Source: Flavobacteriales bacterium (lineage in GTDB: Bacteria > Bacteroidota > Bacteroidia > Flavobacteriales_E > Vicingaceae). Taken from it: 64,000 nucleotides of DNA. The notes beneath the pieces are model-generated. The model saw only the letters and a list, made by a program, of their open reading frames with translations, was not told the origin of the DNA and ran no database searches. Shown piece by piece: positions 7,608 through 15,712 of this stretch (position 1 is its first letter; the number at the start of each line of letters is the position of its first letter). The DNA lies in the NCBI GenBank assembly GCA_905339165.1, contig CAJPFH010000050.1, positions 1 to 64,000 on the forward strand. Reading direction: 5' to 3'. A program made the position numbers and the translations under genes.

Positions 7608-7655
7608 TTTGGGGTTTGCCCCTTCACACAAGCCAACACACAAGCAAACCCCAAA
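7608..7655. repeat. 12-bp inverted repeat in gene-free stretch
   Basis: TTTGGGGTTTGC (7608-7619) is the exact reverse complement of GCAAACCCCAAA (7644-7655), enclosing a 24-nt loop with CACAAGCCAACAC. It lies in the ~250-bp gene-free stretch after R6 (7471-7719), where I see no other feature. Similar loop words occur at 4223-4297 and 25981-26010. Confidence 0.5.
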
Positions 7656-7719
7656 AGAACTCATTACCCATTGCACTAAGTTGATTTACGTCACATTTTA
7701 AAGTTTCCCTCAAAAAAGC

Positions 7720-7751
7720 TTGCATGTATAAATAAAATAGACTTATCTTTG
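7720..7751 (+). promoter_or_regulatory. Bacteroidota-type promoter
   Basis: A -33 TTG (7720-7722) and a -7 TATCTTTG (7744-7751, consensus TAnnTTTG) are spaced by 21 bp. It stands upstream of the membrane protein/TetR/MOSC run. The transcript would start near 7758, inside the palindromic site that overlaps its end. Confidence 0.7.
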
Positions 7752-7770
7752 TGTGCGAATGCTCACTTAC
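7751..7770 (+). promoter_or_regulatory. Putative TetR operator 1
   Basis: A 20-bp partly palindromic site beginning at the last base of the -7 box. Its right half GAATGCTCACTTAC matches the site at 19914-19933 closely; over 20 positions 15 are identical, and both sites have the same placement relative to the -7 box. A repressor here would block the start site. The likely binder is the TetR protein encoded by the second gene of this operon. Confidence 0.6.
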
Positions 7771-7787
7771 TTAAAAATATAAACAAG

Positions 7788-8201
7788 ATGAACGGAAAAA
7801 ATAATATTGCAATAGGCTTCCTGACAATGGGTCTTTTTATGGCTTACGGGTTTCTTTTAATTTATCTTCGCGACTTTGCCCCAGGTAAAGAAGAATGGAT
7901 AAACTCTTATAGTATAGGCAAACATTTTGAAAGCAGATTAGCTCATGTTCATGGAAACTTATTTGCGTTTTTAAATATTGTTGTTGGTTATTTGTTGTTG
8001 CAATTTAGTGATAGACTCAAAAATGTGAAAACTATTTCTTATTTAGCATTGACAGGATTGTTAATGCCAATGGGTATTTTAGCAGAAATTTATTTGGGAG
8101 CACCTCCTGTTTTTGTGTTAATTGGTGCAATTGCAATGACAGTTTCAGTAATTTGGTTGGGATTTTCGTTTATTATTTTAAAACTAAACAATGACAAATA
8201 A
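7788..8201 (+). CDS. Four-helix membrane protein of unknown function
   Basis: A 137-aa protein with four hydrophobic segments (IAIGFLTMGLFMAYGFLLIYL; HGNLFAFLNIVVGYLLL; ISYLALTGLLMPMGILAEIYL; PPVFVLIGAIAMTVSVIWLG). The short His motif AHVHG at the start of helix 2 is the only polar feature of note. I chose the ATG at 7788: an in-frame TTG at 7749 overlaps the -7 box and cannot be transcribed from this promoter. The end overlaps the TetR start by 11 bp, implying coupled translation. Family not recognised. Confidence 0.65.
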   Translation: MNGKNNIAIGFLTMGLFMAYGFLLIYLRDFAPGKEEWINSYSIGKHFESRLAHVHGNLFAFLNIVVGYLLLQFSDRLKNVKTISYLALTGLLMPMGILAEIYLGAPPVFVLIGAIAMTVSVIWLGFSFIILKLNNDK

Positions 8202-8784
8202 AGATTTTACCGAAAGGCAAATTGAAATAATGGAAGCTGCTACGCTTCGCATTGATAAATTCGGAATACAAGAATTAACGATAAAAAACTTAGCCTCCGA
8301 CCTGAGCTTATCTGAAGCTGCATTGTATCGCCATTTTAAAAGTAAAAATGAAATTTTGTTGGGGTTAATTACCTTTTTTATGATTGAAATGAAAGAAAGG
8401 GTTAGTGGCATATTAACACAAAATGATAAAAAATCGGGAGAAATATTACGACAAATTTTTTCGTCACAGCTCAATAATTTTGTTGCAAATCCGTCCATTT
8501 GTAGTGTAATTTTTTCAGAAGGTATTTTTCAATTCAATAAAGAGTTGAGTACAAAACTAAATGCAATGATGGATATGATGCACAATAACATTAGCTCGGT
8601 TGTAGCCAAAGGGCAAAGCGAAGGCGTTTTTAGTACTTTACTTAGTGCTGATGCAACCACTACAATAATTATGGGAAGCATGCGAATGGTTGTGTTAAAA
8701 TGGAAATTATCGGGCAACAAATCTAATTTAATTAAAGATGGTACTTCAGTTTTAAACGGATTGCTAAAAATGATTGAAAAATAA
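8191..8784 (+). CDS. TetR-family transcriptional regulator
   Basis: A 197-aa regulator. The N-terminal helix-turn-helix (residues ~10-50) has the family signature ELTIKNLASDLSLSEAALYRHFKSKNEIL; the rest is the helical ligand-binding and dimer domain. It overlaps the preceding membrane-protein gene by 11 bp and the next by one base. From the shared operators at 7751 and 19914, it probably represses its own operon and the TolC-RND efflux operon 11 kb downstream. The inducing ligand is unknown. Family assignment is firm; the regulon is inferred. Confidence 0.9.
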   Translation: MTNKDFTERQIEIMEAATLRIDKFGIQELTIKNLASDLSLSEAALYRHFKSKNEILLGLITFFMIEMKERVSGILTQNDKKSGEILRQIFSSQLNNFVANPSICSVIFSEGIFQFNKELSTKLNAMMDMMHNNISSVVAKGQSEGVFSTLLSADATTTIIMGSMRMVVLKWKLSGNKSNLIKDGTSVLNGLLKMIEK

Positions 8785-9419
8785 TGAAAGTATTATCAGT
8801 AAACATTAGCAAACCACAAACCATTACTGTTAATGGTAAAGAAGAACAAACCGGTTATTTTAAAAATCCAGTTAAAAGAATTTATTTAGGTAAAACCGAT
8901 GTAAAAGATGATAGTGTAACTGACAGAGAGCATCATGGAGGCGAAGATAAAGCATGTTATCTCTATGGATTTAATCATTACGAGTTTTGGAAAAGTAAAT
9001 ACCCACAAACAACTTTCAATTTTGGAATGTTTGGCGAAAACATTACTGTTGAATACATCGATGAATCAACATTAAGAATTGGCGATACATTTGAAATTGG
9101 TAAAGCAATAATTCAAATAACACAGCCTCGCCAACCATGCTATAAAATGGGAATTAAATTTAACAATCAAAAAGTGGTGAATGAGTTTAGGTTATCCAAT
9201 TTTCCAGGTATTTATGTAAGAGTTTTAAAAGAAGGAGAAGTTAAAACTAACGATGAATTAAAACTTATTGAAAGAGACAACACTTCGCCAACGGTTTTAG
9301 AAGTGTATCGTTTAATTTATGAATCAAAACCCAATCAGGAAAAATTATATCAACTTGTTGAAAATAAATTTATTGCAGACAGTTTAAAAAAATATATTGT
9401 AAAAAAATATTCATTATGA
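8784..9419 (+). CDS. MOSC domain protein (YiiM-like)
   Basis: A 211-aa protein of the MOSC superfamily, which binds molybdenum cofactor and takes part in sulfur or N-hydroxylated base detoxification. The N-terminal KTDVKDDSVTDREHHGGEDKA is the YiiM hallmark (residues ~37-57), as is GMFGENITVE, and the Cys in PRQPCYKM (about residue 117) is the expected catalytic or ligand Cys. The length is close to E. coli YiiM, slightly short at the C-terminus. It is translationally coupled to TetR (one-base overlap). Confidence 0.88.
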   Translation: MKVLSVNISKPQTITVNGKEEQTGYFKNPVKRIYLGKTDVKDDSVTDREHHGGEDKACYLYGFNHYEFWKSKYPQTTFNFGMFGENITVEYIDESTLRIGDTFEIGKAIIQITQPRQPCYKMGIKFNNQKVVNEFRLSNFPGIYVRVLKEGEVKTNDELKLIERDNTSPTVLEVYRLIYESKPNQEKLYQLVENKFIADSLKKYIVKKYSL

Positions 9420-9814
9420 AGGCTATTAAAATAATATCATCAATACTCCTTACTTTTTTTGGAGGTCTATCGGTTTTTATGACACTGTCGATTATTTTAG
9501 ATTGGTTTGATATTCGCGAAAAAGAAGGCAATTATGTATTGTTTATTGTTTATGCTAATTTGGTTTGTGGAATTATTTATTTGATATCGGCATGGTTAAT
9601 TTACAAAAAAATTGATTGGGCAAAAACACTTCTTGCTCTTTCAATTGCAATTTTATTAGTAGCTTTTGTTGCACTTCAGGTTTATATTAAAAATGAAGGT
9701 ATTTATGAAGAAAAAACCGTAAAAGCTATGATTTTTAGAATTGCTTTTACCATTATATTAACTCTTACAGCATTTTATTTATCATATAAAAATCAAAAAA
9801 ATAATAATTACTAA
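9416..9814 (+). CDS. Small four-helix membrane protein
   Basis: A 132-aa protein with four hydrophobic helices at roughly residues 5-25, 41-62, 70-90 and 105-125, and short polar loops (DWFDIREKEGN, YKKIDWAK). It overlaps the MOSC gene by 4 bp (ATGA). No family was recognised. Its place in the TetR-controlled run suggests a membrane accessory role, but there is no direct evidence. Confidence 0.65.
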   Translation: MKAIKIISSILLTFFGGLSVFMTLSIILDWFDIREKEGNYVLFIVYANLVCGIIYLISAWLIYKKIDWAKTLLALSIAILLVAFVALQVYIKNEGIYEEKTVKAMIFRIAFTIILTLTAFYLSYKNQKNNNY

Positions 9815-9826
9815 AAATTTAAAAAA

Positions 9827-10297
9827 ATGAAAAAAACGGCAATTTTAACTGCTTTATCAATTACACTATTTGCTTGCTCATCAACAACTAATGAGGAAGC
9901 AGTAAGTGAACAAACTTCTGCAGAAAATATTACCACAAATGAAGAAGAAACGCATCATCACGAACACGAAGAAATTGTTTTAAACAATGGCGAAAAATGG
10001 AAAGTAATTGAAAGCATGGCTGTTTATATTAAAAACATGGAAAAAGCGGTAAATGATTTTAATGGTAAAGAAAGTGCCGATTACGTTGCTTTAGCAAAAG
10101 TTATTGATGAAAATATAGAATCGCTAACATCAAATTGTACCATGACAGGACAAGCTCATGATGAGCTACATAAATGGTTAGTCCCTTTTATTGAACTATC
10201 AGAACAATTTGATGCAGCAACACAACAAACAGAACAAGAAAAAATTTATCAAGAAATAAAAAAAGCATTTATTGAATTTAATACCTATTTCGAATGA
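9827..10297 (+). CDS. His-rich lipoprotein
   Basis: A 156-aa lipoprotein: signal peptide with lipobox LFAC and lipidated Cys17. A low-complexity Ser/Thr/Glu linker carries a His cluster (HHHEH, residues ~44-48), probably metal-binding. The remaining ~90 residues look like a four-helix bundle, with Cys and His in SNCTMTGQAHDELHKW. It overlaps the next heme protein by ATGA, so the two are probably made together in the periplasm. Role unknown; a metal or heme helper is a fair guess. Confidence 0.65.
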   Translation: MKKTAILTALSITLFACSSTTNEEAVSEQTSAENITTNEEETHHHEHEEIVLNNGEKWKVIESMAVYIKNMEKAVNDFNGKESADYVALAKVIDENIESLTSNCTMTGQAHDELHKWLVPFIELSEQFDAATQQTEQEKIYQEIKKAFIEFNTYFE

Positions 10298-11259
10298 AAA
10301 ATACAACCATAGCGGCAATTTTATTACTTCCAGTTATTTGGAGCATTAGTTCATGCACAAACAATTCGGCACAAGAAATTACCGAAAAAATTGTTGATGA
10401 AAAGTTAAACACCGATGATAAAGCATTATCTCTACTAAAAACAAATTGTTTTACTTGCCACAACCCAAATTTGGAAACAGAAAATAGAGTTGCACCGCCT
10501 TTATTTAAGATAAGAGAACATTATTTAGATGATAAAACTACAGAGGAAGAGTTTGTAAAAAACATGGTTCATTTTATTAATAATCCTTCCGAAGAAAACT
10601 CTATTATGCCTGGAGCCGTAAGAAATTTTGGTATTATGCCCAAAATGAGTTTTAAAGATGATGATTTAAAATTAATGGCTTCCTATTTGTTTAACAATGA
10701 TGTTTCGACAGATGAATGGTATGCCAAATGGGAAAAATTTGAGAAAGAACAAGCCGACAAACCTCAAGAAATAAACTATGAAGATTTAGGCAGAAACATA
10801 GCTAACGAAACCAAAGCTAATTTAGGAAAAAAACTAATGGCCGCTGTAAAAGAAAAAGGTGCTGCTGGAGCAATCGAATTTTGTAACACTCAAGCAATTC
10901 CTATTACCGATAGTATGTCGGTAGTTTTAAATGCTAATGTAAAACGGGTTTCCGATAAACCAAGAAACCCAAACAACCAAGCTAATGCCGATGAATTGGC
11001 TTATATTGAAGGTTGGAAAAAAGCGAAGCAAAAAGGAGAAAAATTTGAAGCAAAGGTTTTTGAAAGCAACAGCAAAATGATTGGATATTATCCGATTGAA
11101 ACTAACGACATGTGCATGAAATGCCATGGAACACCAGAAAAACAAATAACATCAGAAACGTTGAGTAAGATTAAAAAACTTTATCCAACCGATAAAGCAT
11201 TTGGCTACTCCGAAAATGAAATTAGAGGAATTTTTGTTGTTGAAATGAATAAGAAATAG
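10294..11259 (+). CDS. Diheme lipoprotein: cytochrome c domain + DUF3365
   Basis: A 321-aa lipoprotein (lipobox SISSC, Cys21). The first domain (~40-145) is a class I cytochrome c with heme site CFTCH (Cys52-His56) and axial Met in MPKM (Met115 or Met118). The second (~165-320) is a DUF3365/Tll0287-like sensor fold with its own heme site CMKCH (Cys274-His278). Such proteins act in periplasmic electron transfer or redox sensing. Coupled by ATGA to the His-rich lipoprotein. Both heme motifs are directly visible; the electron partner is not. Confidence 0.85.
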   Translation: MKNTTIAAILLLPVIWSISSCTNNSAQEITEKIVDEKLNTDDKALSLLKTNCFTCHNPNLETENRVAPPLFKIREHYLDDKTTEEEFVKNMVHFINNPSEENSIMPGAVRNFGIMPKMSFKDDDLKLMASYLFNNDVSTDEWYAKWEKFEKEQADKPQEINYEDLGRNIANETKANLGKKLMAAVKEKGAAGAIEFCNTQAIPITDSMSVVLNANVKRVSDKPRNPNNQANADELAYIEGWKKAKQKGEKFEAKVFESNSKMIGYYPIETNDMCMKCHGTPEKQITSETLSKIKKLYPTDKAFGYSENEIRGIFVVEMNKK

Positions 11260-11287
11260 AATTAAGATCCTTAAATTAAAAAAAATC

Positions 11288-11677
11288 ATGAAGTATTATA
11301 GTGCAAAAACAATTAAAGCAACCACTATTGAGGCAATACGACCAAAAGTGGAAGAAGAATTAAAAAAAGAAGGCTTTGGTGTACTCACCGAAATTGATAT
11401 TCAGGCAACCATGAAAAAAAAATTAAATAAAGATTACTTGCCTCATGTAATTTTAGGAGCTTGTAACCCAGTGTATGCCGACAAAGTATTGAGTTTAGAA
11501 CCAACAATTAGTACAATGTTACCTTGTAATGTTACACTTCGTCAATTACAAAATGGTGATTTAGAAATTGCCATTATCGACCCCTTTGCAGCCATGGGTG
11601 CAGTTGGTAATTCAGCATTAGAAGTACATGCTAAAGAAGTAAACGACAAATTAATTAGAGTTTTAGCTAATATTTAA
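11288..11677 (+). CDS. DUF302 domain protein
   Basis: A 129-aa cytoplasmic protein of the DUF302 family (KEEGFGVLTEIDIQATMKKKL and PHVILGACNPVYADKVL are the usual core). Structures of the family show a small alpha/beta dimer; biochemical role unknown. DUF302 genes often sit beside redox or thiol-stress genes, as here with the diheme protein upstream and OsmC downstream. The start ATG at 11288 is 28 bp after the preceding stop. Confidence 0.85.
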   Translation: MKYYSAKTIKATTIEAIRPKVEEELKKEGFGVLTEIDIQATMKKKLNKDYLPHVILGACNPVYADKVLSLEPTISTMLPCNVTLRQLQNGDLEIAIIDPFAAMGAVGNSALEVHAKEVNDKLIRVLANI

Positions 11678-11722
11678 TTCGTAAACCACAGATAAATTAG
11701 CTACTAAAATCAGTTAATTCAG

Positions 11723-11743
11723 TGTTATAGGTGCTCTATAACA
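11723..11743. promoter_or_regulatory. Short 8-bp inverted repeat
   Basis: TGTTATAG and CTATAACA are perfect reverse complements around a 5-nt loop, in the 95-bp gap between DUF302 and OsmC. There is no T-run after it, so a regulator site or an RNA-stabilising hairpin is as likely as a terminator. Confidence 0.3.
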
Positions 11744-11772
11744 GTAAAACATAATTCATAAATCTACAAATC

Positions 11773-12204
11773 ATGGATAAACACAGTTATAATGTTTCCC
11801 TAAAATGGGAAGAAGGTCGAAAAGGAGTAATGAACTCGCCAGAATTACCAACTAAAATTGAAGTTGCAACACCTCCCGAATTTGATAAAGGCATACCTGG
11901 TATTTGGAGTCCTGAACACCTTTTTACTGCATCAGTTTTAAGTTGTTTTATGACAACCTTTTTGGCAATTTCAGAATTTTCTAAACTCGAATTTAAAAGC
12001 TTCGATTGCGATGCAGAAGGAGTTTTAGATAAAGTAGATGGTAAATTTTTAATGACCGAAATAAATCTTAAAGTCCTTCTGGTTATTGATGATGAATCGA
12101 AAAAAGAACGTGCCATACGTATTTTGGAAAAATCGGAAGCAGCTTGTTTAATTTCTAATTCCATAAAAACTAAAGTAAATTTGATTAGCGATATTCGAAT
12201 TTAA
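11773..12204 (+). CDS. OsmC/Ohr-family protein
   Basis: A 143-aa OsmC-like protein, a family of thiol peroxidases that reduce organic or fatty-acid hydroperoxides. SPEHLFTASVLSCFMTTFLAI holds the first reactive Cys (about residue 58) and EKSEAACLISNSI the second (about residue 117), both in expected places. It ends next to the AraC start (adjacent codons), so the two form an operon. It belongs to the YhfA-like rather than the inducible Ohr subgroup by eye, which is uncertain. Confidence 0.85.
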   Translation: MDKHSYNVSLKWEEGRKGVMNSPELPTKIEVATPPEFDKGIPGIWSPEHLFTASVLSCFMTTFLAISEFSKLEFKSFDCDAEGVLDKVDGKFLMTEINLKVLLVIDDESKKERAIRILEKSEAACLISNSIKTKVNLISDIRI

Positions 12205-12783
12205 ATGATAAAAATAATCCACCTCAAGAACATGTTTTCAAAAAGTTGTATTCAACTTCTTGATGTGGTTTTTTCAAAAGAAGAAGAGTTTAAAATTCAT
12301 AAAATTTCATTGGGCGAATTGGTTATAGAATTTGATGAAACTAAAACAACCGAAAAAAAAATAATTACGCTGCTTAAAAAATATGGATTTGAGCCCGTAC
12401 AAAATTCCAACGATAAAATTGTGGAACTTACCAAACAGGCGGCTGTAGAATTAATTTTTTATAGTTTCAACTCCAATTCATTAATCAGAAACTCCGATTA
12501 TATTAGCCAAAAACTTCAATTACCCTACGATAAAATTGCTAAAATATTTAAAAAGCAAACCAAAACAACACTCGAAAAATACATCATTGCACTTAAAATT
12601 GAAAAAGCTAAGGACATGATCATTAGTGCCGAATTTAATGTGAGTGAAATTGCTTTTATGTTGGGATACAGTAGTGTTCATTACTTAAGCAACCAGTTTA
12701 AAAAATCAACAGGAGTTACCATTTCTGGATTCAAACAAAATCCAACAAAATATAGGGTTGCTATTGAAGATTTGTTGATTTAA
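12205..12783 (+). CDS. AraC-family regulator with HMA-like N-terminus
   Basis: A 192-aa protein. Residues ~1-70 look like a heavy-metal-associated ferredoxin-like fold (IIHLKNMFSKSCIQLLD, then LLKKYGFEP) but without a CxxC pair, so metal binding is doubtful. The C-terminal ~100 residues are an AraC helix-turn-helix pair (NVSEIAFMLGYSSVHYLSNQFKKSTG). This HMA-AraC build is common in Bacteroidota. It starts directly after the OsmC stop, so it probably controls the OsmC/DUF302 genes. Confidence 0.85.
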   Translation: MIKIIHLKNMFSKSCIQLLDVVFSKEEEFKIHKISLGELVIEFDETKTTEKKIITLLKKYGFEPVQNSNDKIVELTKQAAVELIFYSFNSNSLIRNSDYISQKLQLPYDKIAKIFKKQTKTTLEKYIIALKIEKAKDMIISAEFNVSEIAFMLGYSSVHYLSNQFKKSTGVTISGFKQNPTKYRVAIEDLLI

Positions 12784-12847
12784 TTATCAATCAAAATTTT
12801 ATACATTTTAGCTAATATTTTACAACAAACCAACTTAAAATGGAGCG

Positions 12848-12855
12848 TAAGTTTG
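12848..12855 (+). promoter_or_regulatory. Possible -7 box of the pqqD cluster
   Basis: TAAGTTTG matches the Bacteroidota -7 consensus TAnnTTTG in the 186-bp gap before the PqqD-like gene. No clear TTG stands 19-22 bp upstream, so confidence is limited. A start near 12862 would leave a leader of about 107 nt containing a 19-codon reading frame. Confidence 0.35.
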
Positions 12856-12913
12856 TAAAATCAATAATTCCAAAAAATATGAAATAGCCCATGTTCTGAA
12901 GCACAAAATTACC

Positions 12914-12973
12914 ATGAAGATAACTTGGCATATTCCATATGACAAAGAAAAAACAATAAATATTTACATATGA
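12914..12973 (+). CDS. Possible 19-aa leader or precursor peptide
   Basis: A short frame beginning ATG at 12914 reads MKITWHIPYDKEKTINIYI and stops at TGA 12971-12973, overlapping the PqqD-like start (ATGA at 12970). The exact four-base overlap suggests translational coupling. It could be a regulatory leader or, because PqqD domains bind peptide leaders, a substrate; it could equally be chance. There is no known family. Confidence 0.25.
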   Translation: MKITWHIPYDKEKTINIYI

Positions 12974-13212
12974 AACTAAAAAAAGATTTAGCCATTAGCG
13001 ATTCAGGGTTCCTATTTAACCCATCATCTGGCGACAGCTTCAGTTTAAATCCAATTGGTGTAGAAATTTTTAAACTGCTACAAAAGGGAGAATCAGACGA
13101 TGCTATTATTACCCTACTTTTAAACGATTATGCGGTCGACAAAAACACTATTGATAAAGATTTGAATGATTTTAAAATAATGTTGACTAATCATAAACTA
13201 ATCAATGCTTAG
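12970..13212 (+). CDS. PqqD-family peptide-recognition protein
   Basis: An 80-aa protein with the PqqD/RRE winged-helix pattern: a beta start (DSGFLFNPSSGDSFSLNPIG) then helices (VEIFKLLQKGESDDAIITLLL). PqqD-like proteins deliver precursor peptides to modifying enzymes, or recur in HPr-rel-A type systems. It is first of a six-gene run and overlaps the ATP-grasp gene by up to 8 bp. No radical SAM enzyme is present, so the usual PQQ setting is excluded. Confidence 0.8.
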   Translation: MKLKKDLAISDSGFLFNPSSGDSFSLNPIGVEIFKLLQKGESDDAIITLLLNDYAVDKNTIDKDLNDFKIMLTNHKLINA

Positions 13213-14275
13213 CATGAAATCAGTTAAAGAAAAACCAACTTATACCATTGCTGTAACAGGCTTAAATGCAATTGATAGCCCTGGTCCTGGAGTGCCTGTT
13301 ATTCGTGCATTACGCGATGCAACAAGTTTTAATGTGCGAATTATCGGATTAAGTTATGAAAGCTTAGAGCCCGGAATATATATGCACGATTTGGTAGATA
13401 AAGTATATCAAGTTCCATATCCTGCAGCAGGAACTCAGGTAATGTATGAACGATTTGAATACATCAATAATATTGAAAACATTGATTTTTTATTCCCAAA
13501 TTTTGATGCCGAACTTTTTAACTTTATTAAGCTAGAAGAACGATTAAAAAAAGAACTAAATATTCACATGCTAATTCCCACCATGGAACAGTTTGAGGCA
13601 AGAAATAAGACAAATTTATACGAGTACGGAAAAAAACATGGCATTAAAGTTCCTTTTGCAAAAATGATTTATGCTGCACATGAAATACCTCCTTTGGTTG
13701 CCGAATTTGGATTTCCCTTAGTTATAAAAGGAAAATTTTATGATGCAAAAATTGCATACACTGCCGAACAAGCCATGCAACATTTTAATAAAATTAGTGC
13801 TCAGTGGGGTTTACCTATAATTATTCAGGAATTTATTCATGGTACAGAAGTAAATGTTTGTGGAGTGAGTGATGGAAAAGGAAAACTAATGGGGGCAGTT
13901 CCAATGCGTAAACTATATATTACCGATAAAGGAAAAGCTTGGGCTGGAGTAACCATATCCGATAAAAAACTCATTGATATGACTCAAAAACTAGTTAAAG
14001 AAACCAAATGGAATGGACCATTTGAGCTGGAAGTAATGAAAACAGCAGATGATGAATACTACTTAATAGAAATAAATCCTAGGTTTCCAGCATGGTGTTA
14101 TTTACCAGTTGGTGCTGGTCAAAACCAAGTTGAAAGCACAGTAAACTTAGTGATGAAAAATAATCCGGTATATTTTACAAAATATGAAGTAGGTAAAATG
14201 TTTATCCGTTATTCTTACGATTTAATTGTAAACATGAATGAATTTGAACAAATATCAACTTTTGGAGAATTATAA
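13205..14275 (+). CDS. ATP-grasp ligase-like protein
   Basis: A 356-aa enzyme of the ATP-grasp superfamily (carbamoyl-phosphate synthase large-chain-like). An N-terminal Rossmann-like domain (YTIAVTGLNAI, residues ~13-110) precedes the ATP-grasp core (FPLVIKGKFYDAK, IIQEFIHGTEVNVCGV, FELEVMK, YLIEINPRFPAW, the last giving the Mg-binding Glu/Asn). It should join a carboxylate to an amine or thiol using ATP. The ATG at 13205 overlaps pqqD; ATG at 13214 is equally possible. The substrate may come from the neighbouring decarboxylase, which is an inference. Confidence 0.8.
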   Translation: MLSMKSVKEKPTYTIAVTGLNAIDSPGPGVPVIRALRDATSFNVRIIGLSYESLEPGIYMHDLVDKVYQVPYPAAGTQVMYERFEYINNIENIDFLFPNFDAELFNFIKLEERLKKELNIHMLIPTMEQFEARNKTNLYEYGKKHGIKVPFAKMIYAAHEIPPLVAEFGFPLVIKGKFYDAKIAYTAEQAMQHFNKISAQWGLPIIIQEFIHGTEVNVCGVSDGKGKLMGAVPMRKLYITDKGKAWAGVTISDKKLIDMTQKLVKETKWNGPFELEVMKTADDEYYLIEINPRFPAWCYLPVGAGQNQVESTVNLVMKNNPVYFTKYEVGKMFIRYSYDLIVNMNEFEQISTFGEL

Positions 14276-14344
14276 AATAAAAGCCACAAATACAAAAAAT
14301 AAACTTAGCGACTTAGTGTCATAGTGACAAAATAAAATTAACCT

Positions 14345-15706
14345 ATGAAAACAAAAAAAACATACGAAAGACCCTTGATTAAATCATTAAATTCAGGGTT
14401 GATGAACAAATTTGGAAAACGAACCGAGTGGACTCCTTTAACTGAAATTGATGGTGTAAAAGTGGTAGATTTACTCAATGAATATGGTTCGCCACTATTT
14501 GTATATTCGGAAAAAAAGATTCGTGAAAACTATCAACATGCTAAACGAGTTTTTGAAACTCGTTATCCAAAAGTACAGTTTGCATGGTCGTATAAAACAT
14601 GTTATTTAAACGCAGTTTGCGATGTGTATCATCAAGAAGGTTCGTGGGCAGAAGTAGTATCGCGTTTTGAATATGAAAAAGCACTAAAAAATGGAGTGCC
14701 TGGCGATAAAATTATTTTTAACGGTCCAGATAAAACTGATGATGATTTGATGCTAGCAATCAAAAATAACTCGCCCATACACATCGACCACCTTGATGAA
14801 CTTTATCGATTACATGAGTTAGCTTCAGGTTTAACCAAAAAACCAAAAGTGGCTATTCGAGTAAACATGGATACTGGTATTTACCCCATGTGGGATAGGT
14901 TTGGATTTAACTACGAAAATGGACAAGCTTGGGATGCAATTAATAAAATTATTACGTTAAACAAATTAGATTTGGTGGGTTTACATACACATATCGGAAC
15001 TTTTATGTTAACACCTTCAGCTTACGCTGTGGCTGCAAGCAAAATGGCAGATTTAGCTATTAACATAAAAAAGAAATACAAAAAAAGCATTTCTTACATT
15101 GATATGGGTGGAGGTTTTGCTTCCAAAAATACACTCAAAGGTTCTTACTATATGGGAAGCGATACCGTTCCTGATATTGAAGAATATGCCGAAGCCATTA
15201 CATCAACATTGATAAATGCAGGTTTTGATAAAGACGAAATGCCTTATTTGTATCTCGAAACCGGACGAGCATTGGTAGATGATGCAGGTTTTTTAATGGG
15301 AACCGTAATTGCCAACAAACGCTTATCTGATGGAAGAAGAGCAACAATTTTAGATTTTGGAGTAAACGTAATGTTTACTTCATTTTGGTACGACCATAAA
15401 ATTTCACCAGTTGAAGAATTGGGTTATCATACCGAAGACACCACTTTATACGGACCAATGTGTATGAATATTGATGTGGTTCGTGAAAACATTTCGATGC
15501 CCCCACTTAGTCCAGGTAATCATGTTGTAGCTCATTTTGTAGGAGCATACAATGTAACTCAATCCATGCAGTTTATTTCGCTTCGTCCGGCAATTGTAAT
15601 GATTGATTTGCATGGAAAACCACATTTAATAAAAACCAAAGAAACATTAGAAGGAATTCAAAGAGATGAATTGGTTCCACAGCATTTAAAAACATTTAAG
15701 TTGTAA
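14345..15706 (+). CDS. Fold-III PLP decarboxylase (DAP/ornithine decarboxylase-like)
   Basis: A 453-aa group IV PLP-dependent decarboxylase with TIM-barrel and beta domains, resembling diaminopimelate or arginine/ornithine decarboxylases. The PLP Lys is probably Lys84 in FAWSYKTCYL, where family members usually show YAxKAN. Other motifs: GLHTHIGT (PLP phosphate side), YIDMGGGFAS, YLETGRALV and, near the C-terminus, GPMCMNIDV in place of the usual GPxCDSxD. The altered motifs suggest a substrate other than DAP. It is the third gene of the pqqD-ATP-grasp cluster, 69 bp after the ligase. Confidence 0.82.
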   Translation: MKTKKTYERPLIKSLNSGLMNKFGKRTEWTPLTEIDGVKVVDLLNEYGSPLFVYSEKKIRENYQHAKRVFETRYPKVQFAWSYKTCYLNAVCDVYHQEGSWAEVVSRFEYEKALKNGVPGDKIIFNGPDKTDDDLMLAIKNNSPIHIDHLDELYRLHELASGLTKKPKVAIRVNMDTGIYPMWDRFGFNYENGQAWDAINKIITLNKLDLVGLHTHIGTFMLTPSAYAVAASKMADLAINIKKKYKKSISYIDMGGGFASKNTLKGSYYMGSDTVPDIEEYAEAITSTLINAGFDKDEMPYLYLETGRALVDDAGFLMGTVIANKRLSDGRRATILDFGVNVMFTSFWYDHKISPVEELGYHTEDTTLYGPMCMNIDVVRENISMPPLSPGNHVVAHFVGAYNVTQSMQFISLRPAIVMIDLHGKPHLIKTKETLEGIQRDELVPQHLKTFKL

Positions 15707-15712
15707 AAAAGA

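Noticed and set aside
7494-7676. 60-aa minus-strand frame in the gap after R6
   Set aside because: It covers the inverted repeat at 7608-7655, has no promoter or start context and reads as low-quality protein.
12840-12887. 15-codon frame before the pqqD-like gene
   Set aside because: Its ATG lies upstream of the probable -7 box at 12848, so it would not be on the transcript.
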